This document shows positions 1 to 10,417 of a stretch of 64,000 bases of DNA, piece by piece. The translations under genes and the position numbers were made by a program. Under the pieces are notes generated by a model that saw only the letters and a program-made list of their open reading frames with translations, made no database searches and was not told the DNA's origin. The stretch is from assembly GCA_037349315.1 (NCBI GenBank), contig JBAIAC010000027.1:21182501-21246500 (forward strand). The letters are read 5' to 3'. Each line of letters starts with the position of its first letter. The stretch's first letter is position 1. This DNA comes from Chelydra serpentina. Lineage: Eukaryota; Chordata; Testudines; Chelydridae.

Positions 1-904
1 ATCATTGGAACTCAGTTCAGGAAATTGCGAGATGGGGACAGGTAGGCTGACTGGAAAGTGACTCTCCACTTCCATTTTATTTACAAAAGAACAAATGGCG
101 GTTGGTGTCATGTGCTGTTCCATTCCCTCGCCGATGGGCTTGCTTGGTGTTCCAAGCTCCACGGCTCAATACCGGAGTTTCATTCACAGTTATTAAAGGG
201 GCGCCCCTGTGGGAAGGGCAGTTGATTAACCCCTACATGGCCAGGCAGCTCCATTCACTGGTGTACGGATGGTCTGTAGAGGGCTCTAAAACACTCCCTT
301 AAATCTCTTTTAAAGTTGGTAATTTCATGGGGTCGTTATCCTGAGTTTATGAATCCAGCCTGCTTCAAACCAACATGAAAAATGCAAACACTATGTCAAT
401 TTTAATTTCTGTTTTGTATATTGCCACTTTAAAAGCATTTCTTAGAAATGCAGGTTTAATTTTGACTGTTAACGTTGCAGCAGAGTTTTCCTTTTAACAA
501 CGATGTCACCACCATTCTCCCATAACTTATGCCATTCAAAAAAACTACACTAAAAGAAAGTTAAGTAGTTTGCAAAGCCGAGCACTCAGAAATGCCAGAA
601 ATAAGGCTGTCTTCAATCTTAATTCGGCACCCTTGTGCGTATGAATTTTGACAATCTTTTTAATTACACGATTGCATGTTGTCGGGGTTCTGGGAAAAAC
701 ATTGTCAGTCAGTACACAGGACGGACAGTGCTCCAGGAATGAGGCAGCTGTTCAATATTTCTTTTTATCCCTATTGTTCAGCGTGTGGCCCCTGCCGTGT
801 TCACCTCACATCATCCAAACCTTGCACTCAATACAGAATTAGTCATTTCTTCATGGGCAGTTCCATGGCACTTACCGTAGTATCACCAATGTATCTTCAC
901 ATCA
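1..904. other. Intronic sequence of upstream peroxidase, no gene seen
   Basis: No exon is recognisable here, and in particular no peroxidase penultimate exon. The stretch at about 525-660 resembles sequence at 58345-58450 (shared words include ACTACA followed by TAAA, GCAATC/GCAAAG and AAATGCCAGAA), so it is probably a copy of an unclassified dispersed repeat. The rest shows nothing I can name. Confidence 0.4.
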
Positions 905-985
905 CCTCAGTGAGGTAGGAAGGTGTTATGGGCCCCATTTTACAGATGGGCGCTGAGCTAGTAACTTCATCACTTACAAGCGTTT
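905..985 (+). repeat. MIR-like SINE core fragment
   Basis: The segment contains the MIR-type core word CCATTTTACAGATGGG followed by a diverged GCTGAG and a TCA-rich stretch. It is old and short, and no ends are identifiable. A second, better MIR-like copy occurs at 35055-35146. Confidence 0.4.
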
Positions 986-1025
986 GCTCCTCCTGCTAAA
1001 TTTCACATCCATGCCACAAACCCTT

Positions 1026-1200
1026 GGGAGCACTAGAGCTCTTCAAAGGAATGGCAGGAAAAATTGGCTAATGTGGGCAAAACTACCTCTTTCCCTCACC
1101 TTGTTCTCAAGGGGAGCCAAACCATTTTTGCTGAAACACAGCAGAAAAATCCAGCTTGAGGCAGAGACCAAGCCTGGTGAATCTCAGCCTTGGGTTCAAG
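1026..1200. repeat. Unclassified dispersed repeat (pair with 36127-36290)
   Basis: Both this segment and 36127-36290 contain GCACTAGAGCTCTTCAA, then an AATGGCAGGAAA word, a GGCAAAACnACCT word and later a GAGGCAGA motif. In both places the copy lies downstream of a MIR-like fragment. I cannot assign a class. Confidence 0.4.
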
Positions 1201-1350
1201 TCTGGGAAAGTAACAAGTGATAAACCAGAGGGACCAGAGCTGGGCCAGCTTCCTTCCCTCCCTCCCTCCCTCATCCCCTCTGCCACAGGCTTGATGGTGG
1301 GGGGATAAATTATTGTCTCCCTGCCTGAGCGTTGGGGGCGGGGGAAGTGT

Positions 1351-1376
1351 CAAACCACTGAGCTATCCCTCCCCCC
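1351..1376 (-). repeat. Cry-type SINE 5' end fragment
   Basis: About 25 bp match the tRNA-like head of the SINE copies at 22131, 49833, 55814 and 58611, in reverse orientation (AACCACTGAGCTATCCCTC). The rest of the SINE is absent. Confidence 0.5.
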
Positions 1377-1382
1377 TGTGGA

Positions 1383-1640
1383 TGGCTGAACAAAACACAC
1401 ACCAGCAGCAACAGCTACTTCAGCAGATGGCCAGACAGCAGCAGCCGTGGAACCGTGAGTTAGCAACCTAGCAGCAGCACTTGGTCTACAATACTATGGC
1501 CATGTACTCCAGCAGAACCAGTGAACCCCACCCCAGCTGTGATTGCCGTTGCTGTCAGACTTGCCAAGATGGGACCCGATGATGATCCTGAGGCCTTCTT
1601 GGAAACCTTTGAGGAGGTGACCATGGTAGCCAGCTCAATA
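1383..1640 (+). pseudogene. Gypsy (Gmr1-like) gag fragment
   Basis: A diverged + strand gag remnant of an LTR retrotransposon. It opens with a Gln-rich stretch translated from CAGCAGCAAC-type codons, as in the N-terminus of Gmr1-like gags. It then reads through a segment of the form K-M-G-P-D-D-D-P-E-A-F-L-E-T-F-E near 1565-1615, the conserved capsid-proximal motif. A gag in reverse orientation at 42900-43000 has the matching motif ([11 protein letters not shown]). In-frame stops (for example TAGCAG near 1470) and the lack of zinc knuckle or pol show that it is dead. Recognition rests on the motif pair only. Confidence 0.55.
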
Positions 1641-1929
1641 TTCTAGCCAGTTTATTCCAGGTTCTTAACCATTGCAGACCCTCTTACCCAAGTGCTCCCT
1701 CTCCACTGCATGCCCCTGTCCACCCTGCCTTAAAGTCGGAAGCACCTCGACCGCACAAGCAGGGAGTCAAGTCCTCCAACCACTAGGTCAGCTGGCCCCC
1801 CAAGCCCACTGTTACAAGAGAGACCTGGGCAGCTGCCTCATTCATACAGCACCGTGCATTGAGTGAGCCAGGGGTCGTTTGTGGACTAAACAGTATGTGA
1901 ACATTCAGTTAAGGTCTCTAACACAGCCC

Positions 1930-2000
1930 ATACGCACAAGAGGGCAGAGTTAAGATTGCGCAGGCAACCTTAGTTCAGGGATTTCCTAACTTTTGCATAG
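1930..2000. repeat. Unclassified dispersed repeat fragment
   Basis: The words GGCAACCTTA and TTTCCTAACTTTTG recur at 33540-33590, and the latter again at 58803-58820. This marks a dispersed family that I cannot classify. Confidence 0.35.
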
Positions 2001-2003
2001 ATT

Positions 2004-2330
2004 CATAATTGTTAAGGCCAGAAGGGACCATGGTGATCATCTGCTGGTTCTCAAACTTTTGTACTGGTGACCCCTTTCACACAGCAAGCCTCTGAGAGCG
2101 ACCCCCCTTATAAACTAAAAACACTTTTAAATCGATTTAACACCATTATAAATGCTGGAGGTAAAGCAGGGTTTGGGGTGGAGGCTGACAGCTCGCGACC
2201 CCCCATGTAAGAATCTTGTGACACACACCCCCTCCCCCGCCCCGAAGGCTCCCAACCCCCAGTTTGATCTAGTCTGAGCTCCTGCACAGCACAGGCCAGA
2301 GAACATCTGTGATTCCTGCAGCAGCTTTTT
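2004..2330 (-). repeat. Old CR1 3' end split by a hAT element
   Basis: Reverse-strand CR1 tail: ATTCATAATTGTTAAGGCCAG at 2004 continues as AGAAGGGACCATGGTGATCATC. It resumes at about 2268 with ATCTAGTCTGAGCTCCTG and the ACAGGCCAGAGAA motif. The segment between (2041-2268) is a separate hAT-like insertion. Confidence 0.55.
2041..2268 (-). mobile_element. Non-autonomous hAT-like element
   Basis: In reverse complement this aligns by eye along its length with the element at 26782-27007. Shared features are the GTACTGGTGACCCCTTTCAC end, the AATGCTGGAGG(T/C)AAAGC middle and the GCTCGCGACCCCC segment. The left terminus (GGTTCTCAAAC) is preserved and the right terminus is eroded. It sits inside a CR1 tail. 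Confidence 0.55.
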
Positions 2331-2674
2331 AGCCCGTCACTTTGCAATCTAAAGTTCTTTTCATTTTCAATATAACTTAGTATAGAATCTTGACAGTCTT
2401 TCTCTAGAAAGCTTGAAGGCATTTTGGCTATAGGAGATTTATTAACATTGGAAATACACTTTTTTTAAACTACCAGGTGAAACTGGCCCCACGGCAGCAG
2501 GTGGGAGTTTTGCTGCTGACTACGAGTCCCAGATTTCACACCCCATCACTTGTATTTCCCTTTCACAAGCAAGGCTATGGAGACCAAACAAAATCATGAC
2601 CCCCCAGAACTAAATTCATTCCCAAGAAGGATAAACACAGGCTGTAACACTGCTGCTTTTCTGCTTCTTTGTAG

Positions 2675-2882
2675 GTTCTGGTGGGAGAATCCCGGGGTTT
2701 TCACTCCACAGCAGCGCCGTGCCCTGAGTAGAAGTTCATTGTCACGGGTTCTCTGTGATAACACTCGCATTAGAGAGGTGCCCAGGAACGTGTTCAAGGT
2801 CAACTGCTATCCTAAGGCCTTTGTGAACTGCAGAGTGATCGACAGACTTGAATTGTCACCTTGGAGACAACGCCGTAACTAG
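2675..2882 (+). CDS. Haem peroxidase, final coding exon (upstream gene, partial)
   Basis: Last coding exon of an animal haem peroxidase of the MPO/EPX/LPO family; earlier exons lie left of the window. A pyrimidine-rich acceptor (CTTTGTAG, AG at 2673-2674) precedes it. The first base completes a split codon, so the exon begins in phase 2. It encodes about 69 residues to a TAG at 2880-2882. Family landmarks are the FWWENPGVF start, SLSRVLCDNTRI, YPKAFVNC and an LELSPW terminus. The Cys residues in LCDNT, NCYPK and VNC follow the family pattern. FWWENPGVF and LSPW are closer to LPO, while RALSRSSLSR resembles EPX, so I give no paralogue name. I see no AATAAA or ATTAAA in the following ~1.1 kb. 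These enzymes oxidise halides or thiocyanate with H2O2 in granules or secretions; that is family knowledge. Confidence 0.9.
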
Positions 2883-4560
2883 GGCGTGGAAGGTACAGAA
2901 TGGACCCCGTGCCCAGAGAAACACACACAACTGGGCCCACGTGGAGACTTCTCCTCCTAGCACTCCCTGGCCTTTCCTCCCCAGATCAACTCCAATCCCC
3001 AAACAAACTCACTCTTCCAGCCACCCTTCCTTGAACAGATCCTGCCTCCCAACCCCCCACCTTGATCTTCCCATCTGCCCCAGAGGCTCCTGCTTGTCTT
3101 CACTATAACATGAGGGCATGTTAGCACCGCTTGGCAGAGTTGGGTTAACCAACACACTGGCGAATACATCCACTGCAAAGTTGGTTTTAACACCATGTTA
3201 GATAACACAACTAGTTCAGGGCCATGTTCTGTCACACCCTGATTTTCTAGTGAACACAAGCCCACTGACTCTCTTGTCCCTAAAGCTCTGTCACTGCCTG
3301 GCCCTGGTACCAATGACCCGGCCCTCACCCACCCTGCTCACAGACCATAGGCTGGATCCAGTGGGAGGCTTTCCATTTACTCCAGTGGGAGTTGGACTGG
3401 GAACCCTAGATCCCTGGCTTGGGATGGCTGTGGATACTATTCTGACAGCTCTGTACATATCTCTGTACTCATACAGTTATCTTCTTAAGAGAGACAGACT
3501 CATCCACTCATTTCACTTCATGGAAACGTACAGGTTTGACTAACTTTTCATTAGGAAGGTTTCTCAGGTCCAGGATGGACTTTCTGGAGAGAGAGACCCA
3601 GTCCTACCCCAGAACAGCTTGCTCAGGAGCAAGGACTTGGGTGTTCTGCATCCCAAGTAAGTGCTCTAACCACTGCTCTATAGAGTCACTCTCTTTCAAT
3701 GACTTCTGTTGGAGCTGTTCCATTTTATATTGAAAAAATTACATGTTTATTGCTCCAGAGAGACTGATTCTGTTGCCAGGTGGTCAGGATACTCACCTGG
3801 GATGTGCAAGATCCAAGTGCCTACTGCAAATCAGGAATGTGAACCTGGGGTGTTTTCATCCCACGTGAGTGCCCTAATCACTAGGCTACTAGATATCCTG
3901 GAGTGGGCTGGTGCTTGTGTAACACTGACAGAGCCCAGTCTCCAGCAGGCAGCATCAAACCTGGGCTCTCTGGAGCTTAGTGCATGAGCTATCTGTCTTT
4001 TAGCTAAGGCTGTAGGGCAGACCCATTAATGTCTCACTCTCTAGACTGGATAAAATATCACAGCCAGGAGTTGTGTGGGTTACACTTGCACTCATATTTG
4101 GTTGTGGGGGATTTTGAACGGTCTCAATTTTGGTTTGAATTGGAACCAAACAAATTAGAGACCTCATTTTTTCCCAAACTGGAATTGCTGTTTCTAGCCA
4201 GCCCTACTGTTCAAGGGGAGCTCTGGTTGCAGCAGGGTGACTGATCTCTCAGGGAGCCAGGACCAGTGCCATGCAGGGTATTGAAAAGTCAGGACAGCAC
4301 CCCGTGGAACTGGGCTCTGAACTGACTGGGGAGCCAGTGCAGAGAATGGCATGCTGGGGTGATTTGTTGCTGAGCGACCAGGTTGCTGTGTTTTGAACAA
4401 GCTGTTTTTCCCTCCTAGATAAAAGGAATTGCAATACCCAGCTTAAGTGTTATAGTGTGCAGATCACTGTGACCAGGTCTGCCTTTTCTAACACCGGGCA
4501 CAATTGGGCCAGCCCCAGACAGCAGGGAGCTTTTTTCTTTGTTGCTGTTGCTACATAAAT
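2883..4560. other. 3' flank / UTR region of upstream peroxidase, then intergenic
   Basis: The start must contain the 3' UTR of the peroxidase, but its end cannot be placed because no canonical polyadenylation signal is visible nearby. At 3640-3900 two stretches resemble tRNA-derived SINE sequence in duplicate (GTAAGTGCTCTAACCACT and GTGAGTGCCCTAATCACT, each after a CATCCCA word). From 4075 to 4205 there is a TTTTGAACGG / GGAACCAAAC palindrome-rich stretch of unknown nature. Confidence 0.35.
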
Positions 4561-4752
4561 CTAAGAGGACCCCAAGCTCCCAACCAGAGTATCAATCTGA
4601 GGGCAGATGGCTGGGATTGTGATAGAGGAGGAGCGCTTTTCCTTTCCCACACGTATCACATCAGTCTTATCCTGGTTCATCTTCAGCCAGCTGCTCTTCA
4701 TGCAGGTGCTGAGCCCGGAAGGCAGTGAGAAACTGTCGCGAGGAAAGTACAA
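4561..4752 (-). pseudogene. L2-like LINE reverse-transcriptase fragment
   Basis: Reverse-strand translation gives a segment of the form [16 protein letters not shown] followed by I-R-V-G-K. This is the thumb-proximal motif (WLKLN-x-DKTE) of L2/Jockey-type reverse transcriptases and is absent from CR1. It joins directly to CR1 sequence at about 4753. No catalytic motifs are present, so it is a small dead fragment. Confidence 0.5.
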
Positions 4753-6395
4753 CTTGAGACCATTGCTCTTTGTTCTGTCATCTGCCACCACTGAGAACAG
4801 CCAAGCTCCATCGTCTTTGGAACCCCCCTTCGGGTAGTTGAAGGCTGCTATCAAATCCCCCCTCACTCTTCTCTTCTGCAGACTAAATAAGCCCAGTTCC
4901 CTCAGCCTCTCCTCGTAAATATCTTGTTCAATATCTTCATCAACGACCTGGAGGATGGTGTGGACTGCACCCTTAGCAAGTTTGCAGATGACACTAAACT
5001 GGGAGGAGTGGTTGATACGCTGGAGGGTAGGGATAGGATACAGAGGGACCTAGACAAATTAGAGGATTGGGCCAAAAGAAATCTGATGAGGTTCAACAAG
5101 GACAAGTGCAGAGTCCTGCACTTAAGACGGAAGAATCCCATGCACTGCTACAGACTAGGGACCGAATGGCTGGGCAGCAGTTCTGCAGAAAAGGACCTAG
5201 GGGTTACAGTGGACGAAAAGCTGAATATGAGTCAACAGTGTGCCCTTGTTGCCAAGAAGGCTAACGGCATTTTGGGCTGTATAAGTAGGGGCATTTCCAG
5301 GAGATCGAGGGACGTGATTATTCCCCTCTATTCGGCACTGGTGAGGCCTCATTTGGAGTACTGTGTCCAGTTTTGGGCCCCACACTACAAGAAGGATGTG
5401 GATAAATTGGAAAGAGTCCAACGGAGGGCAACAAAAATGATTAGGGGGCTGGAGCACATGACTTATGAGGAGAGGCTGAGGGAACTGGGATTGTTTAGCC
5501 TGCAGAAGAGAAGAGTATGGGGGGATTTGATAGCTGCTTTCAACTACCTAAAAGGGGGTTCCAAAGAGGATGGATCTAGACTGTTCTCAGTGGTAGAAGA
5601 TGACAGAACAAGGAGTAATGGTCTCAAGTTTCAGAGGGGGAGGTTTAGGTTGGATATTAGGAAAAACTTTTTCACTAGTAGGGTGGTGAAGCACTGGAAT
5701 GGGTTACCTAGGGAGGTGGTGGAATCTCCTTCCTTAGAGGTTTTTAAGGTCAGGTTTGACAAAGCCCTGGCTGGGATGATCTAGTTGGGGTTGGTCCTGC
5801 TTTGAGCAGGGGGTTGGACTAGATGACCTCCTGAGGTCCCTTCCAACCCTGAGATTCTATGATTCTATGAAATCATGTGCCCCAGCCCCCTAATCATTTT
5901 CGTTGCCCTTCACTGGACTCTCTCCAATTTATCCACATCCCTTCTGTAGTGGGGGGCCCAAAACTGGACACAGTACTCCAGATGTGGCCTCACCAGTGCC
6001 AAATAGAGGGGAAACAAAGGCACAGTGTTGACTCTCATCCAGCTTCTCGTCCACTGTAATCCCCAGGTCCTTTTCTGCAGAACTGCCGCGTAGCCAGTCG
6101 GTCCCCAGCCTGTAGCAGTGCATGGGATTCTTCAGTCCTAAGTGCAGGACTCTGCACTTGTCCTTGTTGAATCTCAGATTTCTTTTGGCCCAATCCTCCA
6201 ATTTTTCTAGGTCACTCTGGACCCTATCCTTACCCTCCAGCATATTTACCTCTCCCCCCAACTTAGTGTCATCTGCAAATTTGCTGAGGGTTCAATTCAT
6301 CCCATCATCCAGATCATTAATGAAGATGTTGAACAAAACCAGCCCCAAGGCTGACCTCTGGGGCACTCCACTTGATACCGGCTGCCAACTAGACA
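4753..6395 (-). mobile_element. CR1 LINE, 5'-truncated, interrupted by a second CR1
   Basis: Reverse-strand CR1 ORF2 fragment in two pieces, 4753-4920 and 5870-6395. The pieces rejoin exactly across the + strand CR1 at 4921-5869: the codons for GHMI end one piece and YEERL start the other. Reading from 6395 leftwards it carries the [16 protein letters not shown] block, the FADDTKLGG catalytic motif, the DKCRVLHL motif and, with an internal deletion, the ORF2 C-terminus. It has frameshifts and lacks its 3' end, where it abuts the L2-like fragment. Confidence 0.8.
4921..5869 (+). mobile_element. Young 5'-truncated CR1 LINE
   Basis: A 949-bp CR1 3' fragment. The frame 4924-5784 is uninterrupted for 286 codons and covers the end of the reverse transcriptase (FADDTKLGG with both catalytic Asp, then [11 protein letters not shown]) through the ORF2 C-terminus. 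A short 3' UTR ends in two ATTCTATG units at 5853-5869. The four bases AAAT flank it on both sides (4917-4920 and 5870-5873). It lies inside an older CR1 of opposite orientation. By eye it is nearly identical to the matching part of the copy at 61258-63492, so both belong to one young subfamily. Confidence 0.88.
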
Positions 6396-6589
6396 TCATG
6401 CCGTTTGATGTCCGACGAGCTCATGTGGTGCTGAAAAGGCTGCAGGAGGGAACTGAGCCTCGCCGGACTGCGTGGTAGCAGAAGAGCTGTTAGTGCTGGT
6501 CTTTGGCTTAATCTTTCCCTTAATTTCAGCCCATCACTCCTAACTGTACTCCGTTTATAGGGGTTTTTTTTAAGGACAGAAGAGACCAT

Positions 6590-7080
6590 TCTCACCCTCT
6601 AGTGACCTCCTGCATAGCACAGGCCAGAGAACATTACCCAATCAGTCCTGTATTGACACCAGTAAACTGTGATTAAGCTAGAGCATAACTTTTAGAAAGA
6701 GACACCCAAACTTGATTGAATGACTCCAGCTTTCATAGACTTTAAGGGCAGAAGGGATCCTTGATCATCTTGTCTGACCTCCGTATAGCACAGGACACTA
6801 AATTACACCCAGTAACCCCTCTATTGAGCCCAATCACTTGGGTTAAATTAAAGCATTTCAGTCCTCAGGAGCTGAGCGCTACAGAGACCGGGAGAAAGCA
6901 AGGTGCCAATGAGATGGAGATTCCATCCCACCCTTTGGTAATCTGCTCCAGTAGTTGATCACCCTCACTGTTAACCATTAGAGTTTATTGCCAGTATTTC
7001 TTTGTCTAGCTTCATCTGCCAGCCACTGGACCTTGTAATGCCTTTGTCCAGTAGATTAAAGGGCCCCCTAATATCAGATT
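6590..7080 (-). repeat. Old CR1 fragment
   Basis: Reverse-strand CR1 3' region in at least two pieces: GTGACCTCCTGCATAGCACA near 6602 and TTCATAGACTTTAAGGGCAG near 6733, followed by the typical CCAGTAACCCCT / TGAGCCCAAT and AGTTGATCACCCTCACTGTT words. It is strongly diverged, with no open frame. Confidence 0.55.
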
Positions 7081-7335
7081 GAAAAGAAGCTGGATGATGC
7101 AATCGTGTTTTACAGTGCCAGTGATATACTTTTTATTCCAACAGTAACTAGACAGATGTTACTGCCAAGAGTTCCAAAAGAATTGGCCAAGAAGCATTCT
7201 GAGGCATTGATATTAATTTTTAACAAATATTAGAAAGAATGGGAAAGTCCCAGAGGACTAGGGGGAAAAGCTAATAGTCTCCCCATATTCTAAAAAGGTG
7301 AACTGGATGACCTGGGTAATTACAGGCGCTGAATG
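7080..7335 (+). repeat. Old CR1 reverse-transcriptase fragment
   Basis: The + strand translation in broken frames resembles the CR1 region between ELAK and GNYR. It ends with a CTAATAGTCTCCCCATATTC stretch, then AAAAAGGTGAACTGGATGACC and GGTAATTACAGG. It is dead, has stops and no ends. Confidence 0.4.
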
Positions 7336-7339
7336 TTCA

Positions 7340-8105
7340 GCACCAAAAACTGCTTCACTCAGAGGCAGAATACACAATATTTCAGGGGAAATTTCATGTC
7401 CAGGTCAATCCCAGCCACCCAGGAGCCCTCTCTGCTTTATTAACACCTTTCCCATTTCACCCCACAGAACAGGCATCCAGTGACTCCTTATGATGGAAGT
7501 TGAGATTTCTCTGGAGGGCTGGATTCAGGATGCTGCTGGCAAGGATTCTTCACTACGTTCAGTCTAACCCACTACTGACACGTTTGCTGGCTGGAACGCA
7601 TGGCCTAGCTGCTGTCATTTTGCCTGTGTTTGTGTAGATTTTCTTCCATTTGCAAAAACGTCCAACACTGTAATTAGCTTGCAAGTGGCCATTGCTAAAA
7701 GAACTAGGATTAACTAATAACACTAGCTAAAAAAGTCCAGATTGAATTGAAGCTCATGAGTGCAGATTTACAAGTTAGTGATAGTAGGCTGCGTACTGGC
7801 AACTATTTTTGTGATTCTTCAATTTCTTTATAATACAGACGATTGATTCTCTTTCTGGTTTCTCTGAATGGTGAATGGGCAAGTTGTACACATTTAAGGT
7901 ATTATCTCAATAAAGCCTGATTGATACAAAAGTGTATTCAGGTACCATCACCTCACATTTCTGATTATTGTCACTATATTGGAACAAATACACTGTTAAC
8001 CAAACAGGGAAAGGGTGGCCACTACTCCTGTCTCCGAGTCCAGGGCACTGCCCCCAGCTGTTTTGTTCAAGGCATCAGCCCCCTTTTGTGCCAACCAAAG
8101 TCAGC
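7340..8105. other. Intergenic, nothing recognised
   Basis: I see no gene, no repeat family I can name and no conserved motif. A CAATAAAG word near 7910 has no gene upstream to serve. Confidence 0.3.
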
Positions 8106-8113
8106 ATGCTTCT

Positions 8114-8273
8114 CAGGGCTGGTTCTGGCTCTGGCTCTGGCCCCAGGCAAAAAAAAAAGAAAAAGAAAAGGGCAGAGCAGAATGTGCCGCCCCAAGATTG
8201 GCCTGAATGCCACCCCTTACAATGTGCCACCCCAAGCATATGCTTCCTAGGCTGGTGCCTAGAGCCGGCCCTG
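8114..8273 (-). mobile_element. Non-autonomous hAT element, 160 bp, perfect 8-bp TSD
   Basis: Terminal inverted repeats read CAGGGC(T/C)GG at the left and CCGGCCCTG at the right. The eight bases ATGCTTCT occur immediately outside both ends (8106-8113 and 8274-8281), the target duplication length of hAT transposases. Inside are an A-rich tract and two GTGCCGCCCC / GTGCCACCCC words. There is no coding capacity. Confidence 0.85.
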
Positions 8274-8284
8274 ATGCTTCTGCA

Positions 8285-8824
8285 GCCCACAAAAAGCATC
8301 GTTGGAGACCTTTGGGAAGCCGAAGAAAGAGAAAAGACCCGGCACTTCTCCTTTCTGAGTGAGCCTAGGTGGACAAGGCTCAAACCTTTTCCCTAGTCTG
8401 CAGTCCCTGCTTCCAGTGGCCAAAGGGCTCCGAGTTTCAGTCCTGCTCCTTCAGAGTGCCACCCTGCACTGAGCAGGGATCCTCCCTTTTAGGGACTCAC
8501 CCACCTCCAGGCTTGACATGCCTCACCGGTTCAGCAGTAACTCCATAGCCCTCAAAAAAATTGTTCTGAATTGACCAAAATGTTTCAGTTGACTCAATTA
8601 TTTTTTTAATTTTATTTTGTGATTTTGATTTTGTGATTTTTAGGTGTTTTTCACTCCTTTTAATGCTTTTCATTTTTGTGTTGGATAGCTGTCATCCAAT
8701 TTTTGTATAGTTGTTTTCGGTTTCTTGCATGATCTCCATGCAGGTTTTCTGATTTTTTCCTTCCAGTGTGTATGAACATGTAATAATTTCTTGTCTGAGG
8801 TGGCCCCTTCTGAACGAGTGAGAA
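8285..8824. other. Intergenic, nothing recognised apart from T-rich tract
   Basis: A T-rich low-complexity tract with repeated GATTTT words lies at about 8595-8645. Nothing else can be named. Confidence 0.3.
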
Positions 8825-8894
8825 GCAGGAGATGGCTCTTTTTTTGAGACAAGACATAGCGGGACCTGATAATCTTCAAATATGTTAAAGGCTG
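8825..8894 (+). repeat. Old CR1, left part interrupted by Gypsy provirus
   Basis: Translation of 8825-8894 resembles the CR1 ORF2 C-terminal region. It continues in sense at 15492, on the other side of the Gypsy element. The last five bases, GGCTG (8890-8894), are the target duplication. Confidence 0.6.
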
Positions 8895-9787
8895 TGGGAC
8901 GGGTCCAGCACCACAGCCCCCCTTTGGGGCAGGGGTGGCCGAGGTGTCGGGGCCTCGCCACTCTTAAGTCTTCCCGCCCGTTCCCTTAAGGCTGTCCTGT
9001 TGTGGCCTAATGGCCAAAGTCTATGCAACTTGCCCTGTGTATCAGGGCCGCGTGGCCCAACGGCCAGAATCCATACAACTAATTCGCCCCGCAGATCAGG
9101 GCAGTGTGGCCTAGCGGCCAGAGTCCATTCAACTCACCCTGAGGTTCAGGGTAGTGTGGCCTAGCGGCCAGAGTCCATATAACTCGCCCTGCAGCTCAGG
9201 GCAGTGTGGCCCAACAGCCAGAGTCCATACAACTTGCCCCAAGGCTCAGGACTGGGTGGCCCAATGGCCAGAGTCCATAGCCTTCCCTCTTCCCTCTGGG
9301 GAAGTGCAGCCTAATGGCCGGAGTAGTAGGGGGACCCGGTCCCGCCCTCTCCACTGGGTTCCAACCCAGGGCACACCTGTTAGCAGGGTTCCCCCTTGTG
9401 CTGAGCTCGGCGGGGATCCACCTGCAACACGCCGAGCGTCAGTGCGGCCGTAACGCTGCCGGTTTCTAAAGTCCCCCTGGGTCACTTCCTACCCTCCACC
9501 TGGTCCTCCGGTCCGTCCCCTCCAATCGCAGCCTCCGTCCAGGGTGTAGAGGGTGTCATGGCTTGGTTGACCCCTCAATCCTGGGGTGTTGGCTGCCTCG
9601 CCTCGGGAGCTGGCAGTGTGCTTCCTTCTCCTGCAGCGGTCAGTCCAGACTGAGCCACTTTGCAGGCTTTTATACCTGGGCTCCAGTTGGAGCATGCCCA
9701 GCAGGGCTTCCGGGGCAGGGCTTCCTCTACCAGGAAGGAAGGGTTAACCCCTACAGTACCAGTGCGGGGCCGCTCTGCCCCGTCACA
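8895..9787 (-). repeat. Gypsy 3' LTR with ~50-bp internal tandem repeat
   Basis: The 893-bp LTR ends in the short inverted repeat TG(T/G)GACGGG...CCCCGTCACA. Between about 8996 and 9285 it holds six copies of a ~50-bp unit centred on GTGGCC(T/C)A(A/G)(T/C)GGCC(A/G)(A/G)AGTCCAT; the partner LTR has five. The target duplication is at its left side. Confidence 0.88.
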
Positions 9788-9806
9788 CATTTCCCCCCCA
9801 CCCCTT
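9788..9806 (-). other. Polypurine tract of the Gypsy element
   Basis: The bases just inside the 3' LTR read, on the element strand, as an almost pure purine run AAGGGGTGGGGGGGAAATG. This is the position and composition of the primer for plus-strand DNA synthesis. Confidence 0.75.
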
Positions 9807-10415
9807 AAAACCGCGGCTGGGGCTGGCGGTCCCTGGGACCTTTCTTCCCTCTTCCCTTCCCCGATGCGGGAAAAGAAGTCTGCATTCCCATGGGCCTTCC
9901 CTGGCCGGTGTGACACGTGAAAGGAGTAGGGTTGGAGAGACAGATACCACCGCATAATCCGCATGTTCGCTTCCTTCATTCTATTAATCCACCTAAGGGG
10001 TGCATGGTCCGTCACCAAGGAGAAGGTGTTTCCCAACAAGTAGTACCACAGTGCCTCCACCGCCCATTTAACCGCCAGGGCCTCCCGCTCTATGGTGGAA
10101 TACCGGGTTTCTCGGGGAAACAGCTTACGGCTTAGATACAAGATGGGGTGCTCCTCTCCCCCCTCCTCTTGGGACAACACGGCTCCCAGCCCTACCTCCG
10201 AGGCGTCGGTCTGGAGAATAAAGGGCTTTGTGAAGTCAGGCTGTCTCAATATAGGCTCCCGGGTCAACCGTTCACGTAGCATGCTAAAGGCCTCCTCACA
10301 GGCCTTCGACCACTGGACCTTCCTCGGCTGGGAGCTTCTCGTCAGGTCTGTGAGGGGGGCTGCGAGTGTGGTGAAGTTAGGTACAAATCGCCGGTAGTAT
10401 CCAGCCAGCCCTAGG
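9800..10415 (-). pseudogene. Gypsy RNase H region
   Basis: Downstream part of the pol frame after a TAG at 10418-10420. Landmarks are LRQPDFTKPFILQTDAS (first catalytic Asp in TDAS), VGLGAVLSQ, YSTIEREALA (catalytic Glu) and LVTDHAPLRW (Asp). The tether domain FLGLAGYYRRF lies just after the stop in the same frame. The domain is intact apart from being cut off from the RT by the amber codon. It ends shortly before the polypurine tract. Confidence 0.85.
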
Positions 10416-10417
10416 AA

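Noticed and set aside
4924..5784. 286-codon open frame as a host gene
   Set aside because: It is CR1 ORF2 C-terminus with the CR1 tail and target duplication.
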